Source of the DNA: Amoebidium appalachense
Taxonomy: Eukaryota; Ichthyosporea
DNA: 64,000 nt
Direction of reading: 5' to 3'
NCBI GenBank assembly: GCA_963693365.1
Contig: CAVNZM010000016.1
Span: forward strand, 2,108,001-2,172,000
Under the pieces are notes generated by a model. That model made no database searches. It had not been told where the DNA came from and saw only the letters and a program-made list of their open reading frames with translations. This document shows positions 63,298 to 64,000 of this stretch, piece by piece; within the stretch, counting starts at the first letter, position 1, and every line of letters begins with the position of its first letter. The position numbers and the translations under genes are program-made.

Positions 63298-63690
63298 AAT
63301 ATTATGTCCGCACCAATAGGAATCAATCTTACCTAAGAAGTGAACCATACATGGTTCTACCGCTGCATACCACATAAACCGGGCCGAAGTGAACCAATAA
63401 GATGTTTGCATAAATAGGACGAAGGTCTGACTGGCTCGGACCGCACCAGAATCACGAATGGCATGTTGCCACCCGCGCTGGCCGCGGATGAACCAATCCT
63501 GGGCCTTGATCCGAAACCTGGGGGCTATATAACAAAGCCGTCCCAGTACGGGGATCACATCAGTGAAGTCTGAGACAGACTCAGTGAGTCGGCCCATAGT
63601 AAAAGCAACCTGGCCGCGCGTGCCTTTCTACTCCGTTCTCTGTCTTTATTTTGATTCAGCTGTACTCTGCCTTATCCTAACTAGTCCAAC
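63298..63690 (+). repeat. Truncated, diverged LTR of the 54485 family
   Basis: AAATATTATGTCCGCACCAA through CTAGTCCAACTGT aligns with the LTR at 54485-54964 from about its base 108 on, with small indels (for example GGGCC and CAGTGAG insertions). It lacks the first 107 bases and the TTTACA end. It was probably truncated by, or inserted beside, the DIRS-like terminal repeat. Confidence 0.75.
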
Positions 63691-63713
63691 TGTCACTACA
63701 CCATGTGCTATGT

Positions 63714-64000
63714 CGCGTGTGAAGGATCACTTGAGTGACTAACACAATGTCATCAGCGAAAAAAAGACCCAAAATACAAGAGTCGCCTGCGACTGGAAAT
63801 TGTTGAATTTCTATCGCTAAGTCGTCAACTTAGACATCGAAAAGAAGGGGGCTCAAAAGGGAGCCCTGCCATAAGGCCTCGAGTGCGACTAAAGCCATTA
63901 CTCAGTACCCCATCCACAACGGCAGCCCCATGAGTACGGTCAAATAACGCCTGAAGGAGCCGACCAAATGGAAGTGGGAGTCCACGTTCGCCAGCTTATG
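63714..64000 (-). pseudogene. LINE-type reverse transcriptase fragment
   Basis: On minus, one frame reads QGSLLSPLLFDV then a TAA, then VDDLAIEIQQFP and LFFADDIVLVTQ. The G-x-LLSPLLF and FADDIVL boxes are the standard non-LTR RT motifs. A stop inside and another upstream show it is dead. Continues past the window edge. Confidence 0.7.

Overview
The window is eukaryotic nuclear DNA dominated by mobile elements, and its core is an unusually large integrated virus-like element of the Polinton/Maverick class. The eukaryotic assignment rests on DIRS-type, chromovirus, copia-like and LINE retroelements, long CA/TG and poly-C/poly-G microsatellites, a DUF7869-type transposon protein and a candidate spliceosomal intron. 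The host species cannot be named from sequence alone; a protist, an alga or a marine invertebrate would all fit.

Layout. 1-3428: a gene of the DUF7869 type entering from the left edge, split by microsatellites, with a 25-bp-periodic palindrome array before its second part. 3429-4454: C-rich and dispersed repeats. 4455-8812: most of a minus-strand DIRS-like tyrosine-recombinase retrotransposon (gag, RT, RNase H, recombinase), decayed by frameshifts. 8813-62900: the 54.1-kb Polinton-like element, bounded by terminal inverted repeats of about 470 bp and a 5-bp target duplication CATGC (8808-8812 and 62901-62905). It landed exactly on the start codon of the DIRS-like gag, so the 5' end of that retroelement is now at 62901-63297. 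The right edge holds an LTR fragment (63298-63690) and a LINE reverse-transcriptase fragment (63714-64000).

Inside the element. Left arm: a protein-primed family B DNA polymerase (9609-16848) and a VLTF3-like late transcription factor (17325-18226) on plus, then three minus-strand genes up to 21370. The middle (21.4-38.7 kb) has no recognisable viral gene; it holds tandem duplications, a complete chromovirus (23963-31690), microsatellites and minisatellites. Right of it is the virion module: major capsid protein, packaging ATPase, a Cys-rich protein, small virion-type proteins, a probable penton, a family of proteins sharing a fibre-like N-terminus, and a seven-helix membrane protein. Then come a retroviral-type integrase, a Dam-like adenine methyltransferase, a putative myristoylated membrane protein, and two minus-strand genes near the right TIR, one perhaps a ssDNA-binding protein. 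No adenain-like maturation protease and no helicase were recognised.

The element is itself an insertion target: an 886-bp element with 9-bp target duplications sits in the polymerase gene, a 3.6-kb non-autonomous LTR element lies at 54485-58090, and a 1.2-kb copia-like TRIM splits the terminal gene (60866-62080). Several viral genes carry single frameshifts at G/C homopolymers (polymerase, VLTF3-like, proline-rich) or single in-frame stops (penton TAG, methyltransferase TAA, 53.3-kb gene TGA), while capsid protein, ATPase, integrase and fibre genes are intact. This suggests a recently integrated, now decaying provirus, with some frameshifts possibly being assembly errors.

Genes work together as a small DNA-virus programme: the polymerase (and possibly the terminal ssDNA-binding protein) for replication from TIR ends, the integrase for insertion, VLTF3 for late transcription (candidate late promoter AAAAAATGTG, candidate early CCAAT/GGCGTCC boxes), and capsid, ATPase, penton and fibres for particles.
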